A stretch of DNA of 61,956 nucleotides, from the NCBI RefSeq assembly GCF_012927645.1, contig NZ_JABBMT010000021.1, positions 1-61,956 on the forward strand, read 5' to 3'. This stretch comes from Pseudoalteromonas arctica. Lineage in GTDB: Bacteria; Pseudomonadota; Gammaproteobacteria; Enterobacterales; Alteromonadaceae. Positions 1 to 8,337 of the stretch are shown here, in pieces; position 1 is the first letter of the stretch, and each line of letters opens with the position of its first letter. A program made the position numbers and the translations under genes. Below the pieces are notes generated by a model that did no database searches, was not told where the DNA came from, and saw nothing but the letters and a program-made list of their open reading frames with translations.

Positions 1-364
1 AATTAGGCTCTCAAAAGAGAGTAATAGATCAAACCTAGGGTTCTGCGTCAAGCTTTTATTTACAAAAGCAAATCAAGTGGCTATTTAATGAGCGAGTTTA
101 ATTCAAATTAGGGGTGCGGAACAACAGGTATATACGTTGTATAAGTTTTGCAAATGTTTTTTATTTTCATTGCGTTATCTTTCTGCTTCCTTTTTATTAG
201 CTATTGTTAAAAGATGGATCATTGTGCTTTTACAGATAGGTTATTCCAGAGAGGGAACTATTTATAGTTGTAATAAGTAGAATAAAATTAAATTTTTTTA
301 ATGATGCCTCACACCATAAAAATAAATAAACAAGACACCCAATCTAAATTTTGGGTCATGGGTT
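1..364. other. AT-rich stretch with no recognisable gene
   Basis: I see no convincing coding frame, RNA gene or strong hairpin here. The stretch ends where the first copy of the RAYT-associated motif begins. It may hold the continuation of a feature lying outside the window. Confidence 0.5.
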
Positions 365-368
365 GGGG

Positions 369-1208
369 TCAGGTCTTTCTTTTTGCCACTATCTTACTTA
401 CTCGAGAATAATGCAGCTGAAAATAATCGCCAACCTCTTTCAACGTATATCCACCGGATGCATAGGCAGCTCTTATGGCATCATTACGACTACTACACTG
501 TTGAGCATATTCTGCTAATGCTAACGCTGCCCTGCGCCTTTGCTTTTGGGGTACTTCCGATAAATCGCCTTCCTGTGCTTTAAGTAATTCTAAATGCTCC
601 TTTACGAACTCATCGCTCCCTAAAAAGACCTGATTTGAAATATTACCCCAAGGATCCAGCCCTTTTCCTTGCTCTACAAACTGCGCAAACTTTCGTTTGG
701 CTATTGTTTTATACTTTGCAAATTGCAGTAACATTTTATCTACTGAAAGCCATTGGGGAATCGGCTCTTGACCCATTACATAATGCCAGCTACTCCAAGG
801 CCAATCCGATAGACTATCGACCATTTTCGCTCTAATTGGGTTTAACACAATATACCTATTTAACTCTAATAAATATGCATCCTTATCAACCAAAATTGCC
901 TTATAACGCCCTTGGAATAAATGCCCCACACGCCGATGTTTTCTATTAAACCATTGCGTATATACACCATTTAATTGCCGCATCCCTTTGCTTAAATTCG
1001 CATCCGGCGTTTCGACTAATAAATGATAATGATTTGTCATTAAGCAAAAAGAATGGATCACCCAATTATAGCGCTCACAAACGTCTCCTAGGATTTTTAA
1101 AAACCCCTCAAAATCTGATTCATCTAGATAGATAGGCTTTCTTTCATTACCCCGCGAAGTTATGTGATATAACGCACCCGCAAACTCTAATCTGAGAGGC
1201 CTAGCCAT
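369..1208 (-). CDS. REP-associated tyrosine transposase (RAYT, Y1_Tnp/IS200-like)
   Basis: Single-strand DNA transposase of the Y1/HUH type. The N-terminus reads MARPLRLEFAGALYHITSRG, typical of the RAYT branch. The metal-binding HUH-like segment is TNHYHLLVETP around residue 65. A LNRYIVLNPIRA segment follows, which includes the conserved tyrosine region, and the C-terminal half looks like a helix-turn-helix (YTLKEVGDYFQLHYSRVSKI). The ATG at 1208 is chosen over an upstream TTG at 1223 because AGGTGAG lies just before it. The stop codon TGA lies inside the RAYT-associated motif, so the last residues (KRKT) are encoded by the repeat itself. RAYTs are usually single-copy and domesticated; the nearby fragments suggest this one has been active in rearranging its own locus. 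Confidence 0.88.
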   Translation of the reverse strand: MARPLRLEFAGALYHITSRGNERKPIYLDESDFEGFLKILGDVCERYNWVIHSFCLMTNHYHLLVETPDANLSKGMRQLNGVYTQWFNRKHRRVGHLFQGRYKAILVDKDAYLLELNRYIVLNPIRAKMVDSLSDWPWSSWHYVMGQEPIPQWLSVDKMLLQFAKYKTIAKRKFAQFVEQGKGLDPWGNISNQVFLGSDEFVKEHLELLKAQEGDLSEVPQKQRRRAALALAEYAQQCSSRNDAIRAAYASGGYTLKEVGDYFQLHYSRVSKIVAKRKT

Positions 1209-1296
1209 CTTCTCACCTATCAATTTTTATAAATTAATATCTAAGATTAGCGCAACTAACAAAAAGGCAAGAAGAAAGACCTGACCCTATTTATTT

Positions 1297-1715
1297 TTTA
1301 AACTATCAATTTGTATAAATTAATATCTTAAGATTAGCCGCAACTAACAAAAGGCAAGAAGAAAGACCTGACCCCATTCTTTCCTCGTGATATACATTAC
1401 TGAAATCAAGGGTCAAAGGGTCATATTACCTCGGGTATCGTAGCTAAATGACTTCCAACCGCCACTGCACTCTGGTATTTTTTTAAATTCCAACCTAAAT
1501 CAGTTGAAAGACAAAAAGAAAGACCTGACCCCACCATTTCTATAAATAGATAGGCTTTCTTTCATTACCCCGTGAAGTTATGTGATATAACGCAACCGCA
1601 AACTCTAATCTGAGAGGCCTAGCCATCTTTTCACCTATCAATTTGTATAAATTAATATCTAAAGATTAGCCGCAACTAACTAAAAGGCAAAAAGAAAGAC
1701 CTGACCCCATTCTTT
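1297..1715. repeat. Mosaic of RAYT 5'-end and leader fragments
   Basis: This gene-free stretch contains broken copies of the region upstream of the RAYT start. 1303-1375 repeats only the leader and ends in the motif. 1546-1708 repeats the first roughly 25 codons plus the leader, with several substitutions relative to 1131-1287 (for example CCGTGAAG for CCGCGAAG), and also ends in the motif. Between them, 1376-1510 is unrelated sequence ending in another motif copy at 1511-1532. The substitutions show these fragments are older than the near-identical copy at 1716-2134. Confidence 0.6.
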
Positions 1716-2134
1716 CATCCTTATCAACCAAAATTGCCTTATAACGCCCTTGGAATAAATGCCCCACACGCCGATGTTTTCTATTAAACCATTGCGTATA
1801 TACACCATTTAATTGCCGCATCCCTTTGCTTAAATTCGCATCCGGCGTTTCGACTAATAAATGATAATGATTTGTCATTAAGCAAAAAGAATGGATCACC
1901 CAATTATAGCGCTCACAAACGTCTCCTAGGATTTTTAAAAACCCCTCAAAATCTGATTCATCTAGATAGATAGGCTTTCTTTCATTACCCCGCGAAGTTA
2001 TGTGATATAACGCACCCGCAAACTCTAATCTGAGAGGCCTAGCCATCTTCTCACCTATCAATTTTTATAAATTAATATCTAAGATTAGCGCAACTAACAA
2101 AAAGGCAAGAAGAAAGACCTGACCCTATTTATTT
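1716..2134 (-). pseudogene. Truncated second copy of the RAYT gene (5' fragment plus leader)
   Basis: The sequence 878-1296 recurs at 1716-2134 with a constant offset of 838 bp, and I find no difference by eye. The copy keeps the ATG (2046), about the first 110 codons including the HUH-like motif, and the leader, then breaks at codon VDKD, where the intact gene continues to the tyrosine-containing segment. The reading frame runs on only into unrelated sequence to 1666. Without the catalytic tyrosine region it cannot be an active transposase. The lack of divergence points to a recent duplication or gene conversion. Confidence 0.75.
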
Positions 2135-2201
2135 ACAATAAAATAAAAAGACAAAAAGAAAGACCTGACCCTATTTATTTTTATATTTATTCTTTTTATA
2201 T

Positions 2202-2543
2202 TCACTTTAGACTTTGTGAACATAGAAGCTCACTTAAACGAACGATTTTATTTTTCAAAATTATTATATATAACAACAAGAAAAAACCAAAAACACGTTT
2301 ACTTATATCTAATTCTTCCAAATTAATTATATTAAATGAAAACACTATTGCTACTGTATAGTTAATAATAATTACAGTTTTCAAAAATGTATCCTGCAAA
2401 ATAGCCCCTCTAAGCTTTTTCCAAAAAAATATAATGACCAAACCAATTATAACAACCAAGTAAGTTACATCTTGACCTTTCAATGTAGAGAATAAAGGAA
2501 AAAATAGTAAAAAAACTAACACAACTGCAAAAAATTTATCCAT
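2202..2543 (-). CDS. Small multi-pass membrane protein, candidate immunity protein
   Basis: I do not recognise a family. The product (113 aa from the ATG at 2543) has about four hydrophobic segments, starting with FFAVVLVFLLFFPLF, then YLVVIIGLVIIFFW, a third around VIIINYTVAIVFSF and a fourth around VFGFFLLLYIIIL. I prefer 2543 to an ATG at 2570, because TAGGAT sits at ribosome-binding distance before 2543 and overlaps the stop codon of the Rhs-like frame upstream. This close coupling, with a short membrane gene directly after an Rhs C-terminal tail, is the usual place for a cognate immunity gene. Its base composition is more AT-rich than its neighbours, as is common for such cassettes. The function is an inference from position. 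Confidence 0.5.
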   Translation of the reverse strand: MDKFFAVVLVFLLFFPLFSTLKGQDVTYLVVIIGLVIIFFWKKLRGAILQDTFLKTVIIINYTVAIVFSFNIINLEELDISKRVFGFFLLLYIIILKNKIVRLSELLCSQSLK

Positions 2544-2550
2544 ATTAATC

Positions 2551-3486
2551 CTAATCTCTTTTTTCAACATAATTATTAGATATACCTTGGGGAATACCTG
2601 AACCAGCAGCAGTATTTATGGTTCCAATATAATCTAAAGTTTGCCCTAAAGGTTTATAAATATAAGATGCGCCTCGTCCAAGAGGTCCCAGCACTACTCC
2701 CAATGCATTTTGCGTATTAGGAACTAATAGCCATGAATAAAATGAAACCCCAGTTGATACTACTAAAGCTGATGTAGTAGCAGGTAGTGCCAAAATTCCA
2801 GCAGCTACGCCAACAGCGGAAGAAAGTTCAGAATCCGTAGTCGTTTCGTAATCAGAAATACTTTCACCAACTTGCTCTGCCATAAATGAGTTGCCATAAC
2901 TAGAAGGATTTGATAACGGGTCTCCCCAATAATATTTTCCATCTCTGCCAACCATTCTTTTAAAACCTTCAGCCTTGTAACCCATGGGCTTTGCCCAAGA
3001 ACCTGACTTTCCTGGATTCCCTTCTGCATTATACCACCATTGCATTGCTGAGGTGACGGCACCATTGGCAAACTTTCCACCAGTAAGTTTAGACACAGTG
3101 CCACCTACAGCCCCTGCAATTGCTGTTCTTCTCACTGCATCAGCATAAGTGCCGGTTTTTGGATTCATAAACCCTTTCATACTGGCGGTGACTAAGGAGC
3201 TGACAAAGCCATGACCAAACTTTCCTCCTTGAAGAACAGCAGAAACGCCACCTACCATCGCATGGGATGCCACATTTTGAACGGCAGTCCACCCACCGAG
3301 ATCAAAATTTAATTCAGCACCGATGTATTGAGAAATACCTATTGTAGCCGACGAAATAACGTAAGCTTTCAAAGCTGCACCAAAACTACCTGTGACTGCA
3401 TAGGTTTTTAAGCCTTGATATAACGGTAATGCCCAAGGTGCATATATCCCTATTACTATGCTTACAGCTGCTAAATGGGAGAATTA
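2551..3486 (-). pseudogene. C-terminal remnant of an Rhs/YD-repeat polymorphic toxin
   Basis: The frame is open from an in-frame stop near 3487 down to the TAG at 2551, with no credible start, so this looks like the 3' stump of a much larger gene. It contains the glycine-rich block typical of the end of the Rhs core or pre-toxin region (AGAVGGTVSKLTGGKFANGA, then QWWYNAEG). After that, roughly from 3018 down, comes a tail of about 155 residues unlike the core, which is where the toxin domain of such proteins lies. The tail has a long hydrophobic stretch (SSAVGVAAGILALPATTSAL onward). I do not recognise the toxin type. The YD repeats that would lie upstream are missing; an unrelated regulator gene follows at 3598-5055. 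Confidence 0.6.
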
Positions 3487-3597
3487 GGAATATAAAGTAA
3501 TGAAATTTATAGTATTAGATCATAGATTATAAATATTTACAAAGTATGATCCCGCCCTGCCAATTTGAACTTCCCACTGTGATAATAATTCATTTGT

Positions 3598-5055
3598 CTA
3601 ATAATATTGCGCTACAAGCTGTAAACCTTGCTGCATCTTCTCACTCGATTGTCCTGCAAAGCCAAGTCGAGCATAGCTATAGTTTGTGGGCTTTAAACTA
3701 CGTACTGAGTTGGTAAAGTAAAACTCGGCTTGGGTTTGTAAATATATACCTTGCTTTGCTAACTGCGCTTTTAAGTGCTGAGTATCTTTATTAAAGTTGA
3801 CCCACATCGCCATGCCGCCGTCGGGCTTTTTATACTCGATTGGGTAGCCTGAAGTTTGCAACTGCGTTAGATAATCATCCATCGCTTCATAGCGCTGTTT
3901 ATACAGTTTGCTCATACGTTTTAAATGGCGTTCAAAACCACCTTCTTTCATCCAGTGCGCCACAGCTAATTGCATGATCACATCGTTCTTATGGTTCATC
4001 AGCTGCTTCCACGCAGTTAACTGCGCTAATATTTCAGGCGCTGCGCAGATATAACCGATACGTGCGGCTGAAAACATAATCTTTGAAAACGTCGATAGGT
4101 AAATAACAATGCCTGCGGGGTCATCGGCGGCCATGGGTTGTAATGGCTGACAGCGATAATGAAATTCATGGTCGTAGTCATCTTCGATGATCATCACGTT
4201 ATGGGCATAACACAGTTGATAAATTTGCAAGCGCCGCGTTGGCGATAGAGTAACAGTGGTTGGGTATTGATGCAGTGGCGTTAAGTACAGCAATTTGATT
4301 GAAAAACGTTCCAGTTGAGCTTTTAAATCATCAACACATAAACCATCTTCATCCTGCTTAATATCGATAAGCTGTGCGCCACAGGCAGAAAATGCGTGCC
4401 TTGCAGGTGGATAACCGAGAGTTTCTACAGCAATAAAATCATCTTGTTTTATAAACGCTTTTGCGATTAAAAACAGTGCTTCTTGCGAGCCGTTGCAAAC
4501 CAATACGTCGCTTACGTTTAAATTACGCGCTTTGTATAAGTAATCGCAAATATGCGCTTTTAATTGCTCGTTACCACTGATCTGCCCATAATGCAGTTGA
4601 TTGATGTCTAAATGATTACACACATGGCTGACGGAGCGTTTAAATTCTTTTTGTGGGAAACTGGCAAGATCAGGCAAGCCACCAGCAAAGTTATATCTAT
4701 GCGCAGTTAAATCCATTCCAGCAGCAGGCACAGCCAATGTTTTAGCAAATTGATAAGGTTTTGCTTTCAGTCTTGGAGTACTTGAGGTACTAACACTACT
4801 TTGAATGGGCAATGACTTGGTGATCCGATAACCTGAGCGCTGCTGAGATTCAAGCCAGCCTTCCGCTACTAATAATTGCAATGCATTCATCACTGTATGG
4901 CGATTGAGCTGATAAGTGTTTGCCATGACACGCGCCGAGCTGAGTTTTACCCCTGGCGCAAGCTTGCCTTGCATTATGGCATTGCGTACCGCGCTGGCTA
5001 GTTGCAAATATTTGGCAGGCTCTGACTCATCAAATTCAATAACTAACGGCTGCAT
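3598..5055 (-). CDS. MocR/PdxR-type regulator (GntR HTH fused to aminotransferase fold)
   Basis: A DNA-binding transcription regulator of 485 aa. Residues about 10-80 form a winged helix of the GntR class (AVRNAIMQGKLAPGVKLSS, then QLNRHTVMNALQLLVAEGWL). The rest is a fold-type I aminotransferase domain, with the PLP-lysine segment STFSKIMFSAARIGY and an upstream VIIEDDYDHEF aspartate motif. MocR proteins sense PLP or amino compounds and often control a divergent neighbour. Here that neighbour is the GNAT-PaiB pair, about 100 bp away on the opposite strand. Which ligand and which target are involved cannot be read from the sequence. Confidence 0.88.
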   Translation of the reverse strand: MQPLVIEFDESEPAKYLQLASAVRNAIMQGKLAPGVKLSSARVMANTYQLNRHTVMNALQLLVAEGWLESQQRSGYRITKSLPIQSSVSTSSTPRLKAKPYQFAKTLAVPAAGMDLTAHRYNFAGGLPDLASFPQKEFKRSVSHVCNHLDINQLHYGQISGNEQLKAHICDYLYKARNLNVSDVLVCNGSQEALFLIAKAFIKQDDFIAVETLGYPPARHAFSACGAQLIDIKQDEDGLCVDDLKAQLERFSIKLLYLTPLHQYPTTVTLSPTRRLQIYQLCYAHNVMIIEDDYDHEFHYRCQPLQPMAADDPAGIVIYLSTFSKIMFSAARIGYICAAPEILAQLTAWKQLMNHKNDVIMQLAVAHWMKEGGFERHLKRMSKLYKQRYEAMDDYLTQLQTSGYPIEYKKPDGGMAMWVNFNKDTQHLKAQLAKQGIYLQTQAEFYFTNSVRSLKPTNYSYARLGFAGQSSEKMQQGLQLVAQYY

Positions 5056-5170
5056 TACGACTCCAAAAACACTCTAAACTGGTCTAGTTAAAAAGCTAAA
5101 ACTGGTTGTTTATTACTGACCAAAGTAGCGTACCTTTGTTATTCATAAATAGCAAAATATGGGGCTTATC

Positions 5171-5746
5171 ATGTTTACAAAACACATTCATCAAACCAAT
5201 AAGCTGGCTTTAGAGCCACTGACACAAAACCACCTAGAGGGGCTATATCAAGCAGGCCAAGATCCACAAATATGGCGTTGGGTTTTAATGAATTACACCC
5301 AACCCCGTGCAACTCTCGATGATTGGTTTATCAACACTGCACAATTTAATGCCGAGCAACAAATAGTCTACGCCATCGTGGATAAAGCAAGTAGCCAAGT
5401 TCTTGGCACCACACGGTTGTTTAGATTAGATAAACAAAATCGCAGCGCCGAGATTGGGCACACATTTATAAGTCTCCCTTGGCAGCGCAGCTTTGTAAAC
5501 ACCCACGCAAAATACTTGCTGCTGCAATATGCATTCGATGAATTAGGCTTAGTCCGTATTGCTTTTAACACCCATGAGCAAAACTGCAAATCGCGTAATG
5601 CTATTGCACGCCTTGGCGCCCGCTTTGAAGGCATTAGTTATAAAGATAGGTTGCTTGCTGATGGCTCCTATCGAAACACCGCCCAGTTCAGCATTATTGA
5701 TGAGCAATGGCCGACAATAAAATCGCAGTTAGCAGGAAAACTATAA
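5171..5746 (+). CDS. GNAT-family N-acetyltransferase (RimJ/RimL-like)
   Basis: Acetyl-CoA-dependent acyltransferase of the RimJ/RimL subgroup. It opens with LALEPLTQNHLEGLYQA and carries SAEIGHTFISLPWQ and the CoA-binding region with NCKSRNAIARLGARFEGI, the usual N-x-x-S-x-x-x-x-x-x-x-x-G signature near the end. An ATG at 5159 would add four residues; I favour 5171 because GGGG lies about 6 nt before it and nothing like a binding site precedes 5159. The stop TAA overlaps the next ATG (TAATG), so it should be translationally coupled to the PaiB-like gene. Substrate unknown. Confidence 0.8.
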   Translation: MFTKHIHQTNKLALEPLTQNHLEGLYQAGQDPQIWRWVLMNYTQPRATLDDWFINTAQFNAEQQIVYAIVDKASSQVLGTTRLFRLDKQNRSAEIGHTFISLPWQRSFVNTHAKYLLLQYAFDELGLVRIAFNTHEQNCKSRNAIARLGARFEGISYKDRLLADGSYRNTAQFSIIDEQWPTIKSQLAGKL

Positions 5747-6348
5747 TGTACCCAGCGAAGCATTTTCAACAACATGATAGTAAGCAATTACAGCAGTTAG
5801 TAAATAGCTATCCACTGGCGACTATTTTAATGCCAAATCCACAAAGCCAGCTCAATGATATATGCCGCGTGCCAGTTTTATATGATACTAACCGTCAGTT
5901 ATTTATTGCTCATGTGGCTAAATACAACCCACTCTCATCGCTTGATGGTCAATCAGTGAACTTACTATTTAGTGGCGATGATTGTTATTTATCGCCCGCT
6001 TATGCAGATAACAAAACCTTGCCCAGTTGGCTTTACTCGAGTGTTTATGTGACAGCTAAAGTACGTATTGTTAAAGACCAACATCACAAAGAGCAGATCA
6101 TACAACGGCTAACCGATCATTTTGAGCAACACTTTACCCAACCTGATACAACTAAATGGCAACTTGATGAAGTCCCCGTACAGCATCGCCATGCAATGTA
6201 CCAACAATTGAGTTTTATTGAATTTATTCCTAGTCACTGGCGTGGCAATTTTAAACTTAGTCAGAATAAACCGCCTGAAATACGTGCTGCCATAAAGCAA
6301 AATTTAGTGTTAGCAGGGAAACTCAGTATTGCTGAGTTAATCAATTAA
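5746..6348 (+). CDS. PaiB-like FMN-binding split-barrel protein
   Basis: About 200 aa starting MYPAKHFQQHD. The opening YPAKHF, the central LFIAHVAKYNPL and the late SFIEFIPSHWRGNFKLSQNK are characteristic of the PaiB (FMN-binding negative regulator/flavin-reductase-like) family. The name comes from the Bacillus pai operon, where an acetyltransferase (PaiA) is paired with PaiB; here it likewise follows an acetyltransferase with overlapping stop and start codons. An in-frame start at 5707 inside the preceding gene is rejected because AGGA precedes 5746. It may be an FMN enzyme rather than a regulator; the divergent MocR gene probably controls the pair. Confidence 0.8.
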   Translation: MYPAKHFQQHDSKQLQQLVNSYPLATILMPNPQSQLNDICRVPVLYDTNRQLFIAHVAKYNPLSSLDGQSVNLLFSGDDCYLSPAYADNKTLPSWLYSSVYVTAKVRIVKDQHHKEQIIQRLTDHFEQHFTQPDTTKWQLDEVPVQHRHAMYQQLSFIEFIPSHWRGNFKLSQNKPPEIRAAIKQNLVLAGKLSIAELIN

Positions 6349-6361
6349 CGGTGCTACAAAA

Positions 6362-6402
6362 ATGAAAAAAGGCTCCTCGGAGAACTCAGAGCCTTTGGTT
6401 AA
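6362..6402 (-). terminator. Rho-independent terminator after cyoE
   Basis: The arms AAAGGCTC and GAGCCTTT form a stem. On the minus strand the stem is followed by a run of six T, so it ends the cyo operon; it may also stop transcripts of the convergent paiB-like gene. Confidence 0.75.
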
Positions 6403-6427
6403 CTTTGGAATTAACTCGGTTTAGTAA

Positions 6428-7312
6428 TTAGTTAAAAGTAAGCAGATGCGGGGCAATATTTTGATAATCAACAGCCATAGCAATGCTTAATGCAGTGATA
6501 TTCACAATTGAAAACGCAAATACTTGGCGTGCCCAACCACTAATATCAATATTACGACGATAACCTCGCAGCGCCATTAATAACCACCAAAAACTAGTAG
6601 TACAAGCAACAGCTAAAAAAGCCATACCGGTATAACCGCCAATGGTTAATAACATCACCACTAACGCATATACCGCGATATACAACACAATGTGATGTTT
6701 AGCTTTATCAATACCTTGCGCTACCGGTAATACCGGAATACGCGCAGCTTGGTAGTCTTTATAGCGGAAAATAGCAATCGCATAAGAGTGCGGCATTTGC
6801 CACAAACTAAACATTACTAATAAGATCAACGCGCCAACATCAAACTGTGCAGAAACGGCGCAGTACCCTACCACAGGTGGTACTGCTCCTGATAAACTAC
6901 CGATAAACGTGCCATACACTGAGCGACGCTTCATATATAAGCTGTAAACACCCACGTATATGACATAACCAAACACAGCAAAAAATACCGCAATCCAGTT
7001 AGTAAAAACCATTAGTAAAGCAAAGCCTAGTAAGCCAAGTACTGTGCCATGTAGCAAAGCTGTGGTTGCAGACATTTCACCGGTTACGGTTACCCGTGTT
7101 CGCGTGCGCGCCATGCGAATATCAATATCACGGTCGATCACATTATTGATCACGCAACCTGAGGCTACCACCAGTGATAAACCAACTAATGTAGCAAGCA
7201 TTAGCCAGCCATCAATATCACCACGCGAGGCGAGTAAGAACCCACCCGCAACCGAGATCAAATTGCCCATGATAATGCCGGGCTTAGTGACCTTTAAATA
7301 ACGACGAAACAT
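6428..7312 (-). CDS. cyoE: Protoheme IX farnesyltransferase (heme O synthase)
   Basis: Integral membrane prenyltransferase of 294 aa that adds farnesyl to heme B to make heme O, the cofactor of the oxidase encoded upstream. The start [20 protein letters not shown] and the aspartate-rich prenyl-diphosphate motif [16 protein letters not shown] are diagnostic, and about seven to nine hydrophobic helices follow. It is the last gene of the cyo operon, about 45 bp after cyoD. Length and motif order fit the CyoE/CtaB family. Confidence 0.95.
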   Translation of the reverse strand: MFRRYLKVTKPGIIMGNLISVAGGFLLASRGDIDGWLMLATLVGLSLVVASGCVINNVIDRDIDIRMARTRTRVTVTGEMSATTALLHGTVLGLLGFALLMVFTNWIAVFFAVFGYVIYVGVYSLYMKRRSVYGTFIGSLSGAVPPVVGYCAVSAQFDVGALILLVMFSLWQMPHSYAIAIFRYKDYQAARIPVLPVAQGIDKAKHHIVLYIAVYALVVMLLTIGGYTGMAFLAVACTTSFWWLLMALRGYRRNIDISGWARQVFAFSIVNITALSIAMAVDYQNIAPHLLTFN

Positions 7313-7357
7313 CTGCTGTCCTCTATTCTTTGCTTTACGAAAACGTACTAGCTGGGG

Positions 7358-7717
7358 CTAGTACATCATCATGGCGTTCGATTCGTAGATGATCCACACC
7401 GACAGCCCCACCACCATAACGATGATCAGCGCACTGAAGATGAACGATAACGAACTGGCTTTACCATCTTCGGTTTTAAAGTTCAGGTGCAAGAAGTATT
7501 TTAAATGCACCCAAATTTGTACAATGGCCATTACAACAATGCAGGCAAATGTGGTTGGTTTTGACAACGTACCGCTCATCACCGCCCAAAATGGGATCGC
7601 GGTCAGTACAATTGATAAAACAAAACCTATTAAATAGTCTTTAACGCTGCCATGTGAATTATCACTATGGCTTTGTGTATGTAGATCATTTAATACATGT
7701 GATTCACTGTGGCTCAT
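7358..7717 (-). CDS. cyoD: Cytochrome o ubiquinol oxidase subunit IV
   Basis: Small subunit of 119 aa with three membrane helices (DYLIGFVLSIVLTAIPFWAV, a second from FACIVVMAIVQIWVHL, a third from LSFIFSALIIVMVVGLSV). The ATG at 7717 shares its first base with the stop codon of cyoC (TAATG), which settles the start; a longer frame to 7798 lies inside cyoC. The YFLHL segment between helices is typical of CyoD. It stabilises assembly of the Cu(B) oxidase core rather than taking part in catalysis. Confidence 0.93.
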   Translation of the reverse strand: MSHSESHVLNDLHTQSHSDNSHGSVKDYLIGFVLSIVLTAIPFWAVMSGTLSKPTTFACIVVMAIVQIWVHLKYFLHLNFKTEDGKASSLSFIFSALIIVMVVGLSVWIIYESNAMMMY

Positions 7718-8337
7718 TACATCACTCCCATTAAATAAACGACGGTAAATACGCAGATCCACACCACATCTAAAAAGTGCCAAAACAAACTTAGGCAACT
7801 TAAACGTGTAACGGTTGCTGGGGTTAAACCACGGCGTGATACTTCGATCATCATCGTCGCCATCCAGATCAGACCAGCGGTTACGTGCATACCGTGCAAG
7901 CCTACTAAAGAGAAGAACGAGGTTAAAAATGCGCTGCGCTGCGGGCCATTACCATGGGCAATTAAATGATGAAATTCATAAATTTCCATACCAATAAACA
8001 CAGCACCAAAAGCAAAAGTAATTGCCAGCCACGTTAATGTAGCGGCCTTCTTTTGCGCATGAGCTGAGATCATCGCAAAACCAAAAGTGATACTACTTAG
8101 TAGCAATGCAGCAGTTTCAACCGCTACAAAGTCCAGTTCAAAAATATCTTTGCCAGATACACCACCCGCTGTATTCATATAAAGCACAGCGTAGGTTGCA
8201 AAAAATGAGGCAAACAATAAGCAGTCGGTCATTAAGTAAAGCCAAAAACCAAATACCGTATCGCCACCAGTATCATGATGCTCATGAGCATGAGCATCAT
8301 GATCGATGCTATTTACATCTGCAGGGATTGCACTCAT
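7717..8337 (-). CDS. cyoC: Cytochrome o ubiquinol oxidase subunit III
   Basis: Five-helix subunit of 206 aa. After a histidine-rich N-terminus ([11 protein letters not shown]) come [21 protein letters not shown], the [16 protein letters not shown] helix, and the [16 protein letters not shown] and [13 protein letters not shown] segments that mark the subunit III family. It overlaps cyoB by 4 bp (ATGA) and cyoD by one base, so the operon is translated as a coupled unit. Confidence 0.95.
   Translation of the reverse strand: MSAIPADVNSIDHDAHAHEHHDTGGDTVFGFWLYLMTDCLLFASFFATYAVLYMNTAGGVSGKDIFELDFVAVETAALLLSSITFGFAMISAHAQKKAATLTWLAITFAFGAVFIGMEIYEFHHLIAHGNGPQRSAFLTSFFSLVGLHGMHVTAGLIWMATMMIEVSRRGLTPATVTRLSCLSLFWHFLDVVWICVFTVVYLMGVM

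Larger units (their letters stand above)
365..2171. mobile_element. RAYT element bounded by inverted copies of a short motif
   Basis: A motif of about 21 bases with core AAGAAAGACCTGACCC occurs seven times: reverse-complemented at 365-387, and in plus orientation at about 1267-1287, 1353-1375, 1511-1532, 1686-1708, 2104-2125 and 2151-2171. The outermost copies (365-387 and 2151-2171) are inverted relative to each other and enclose an intact RAYT transposase gene plus partial copies of it. RAYT proteins are known to act on REP/BIME-type repeats, so the motif is probably the recognition sequence or end of this element. That function is inferred from proximity and copy number, not shown. Confidence 0.6.

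Noticed and set aside
383..835. Two plus-strand frames of 66 codons
   Set aside because: They are opposite the RAYT gene and show no protein-like pattern of their own.
2805..3104. 99-codon minus-strand frame inside the Rhs remnant
   Set aside because: It is an alternative frame of the Rhs sequence; the Rhs frame shows the family-like pattern and this one does not.
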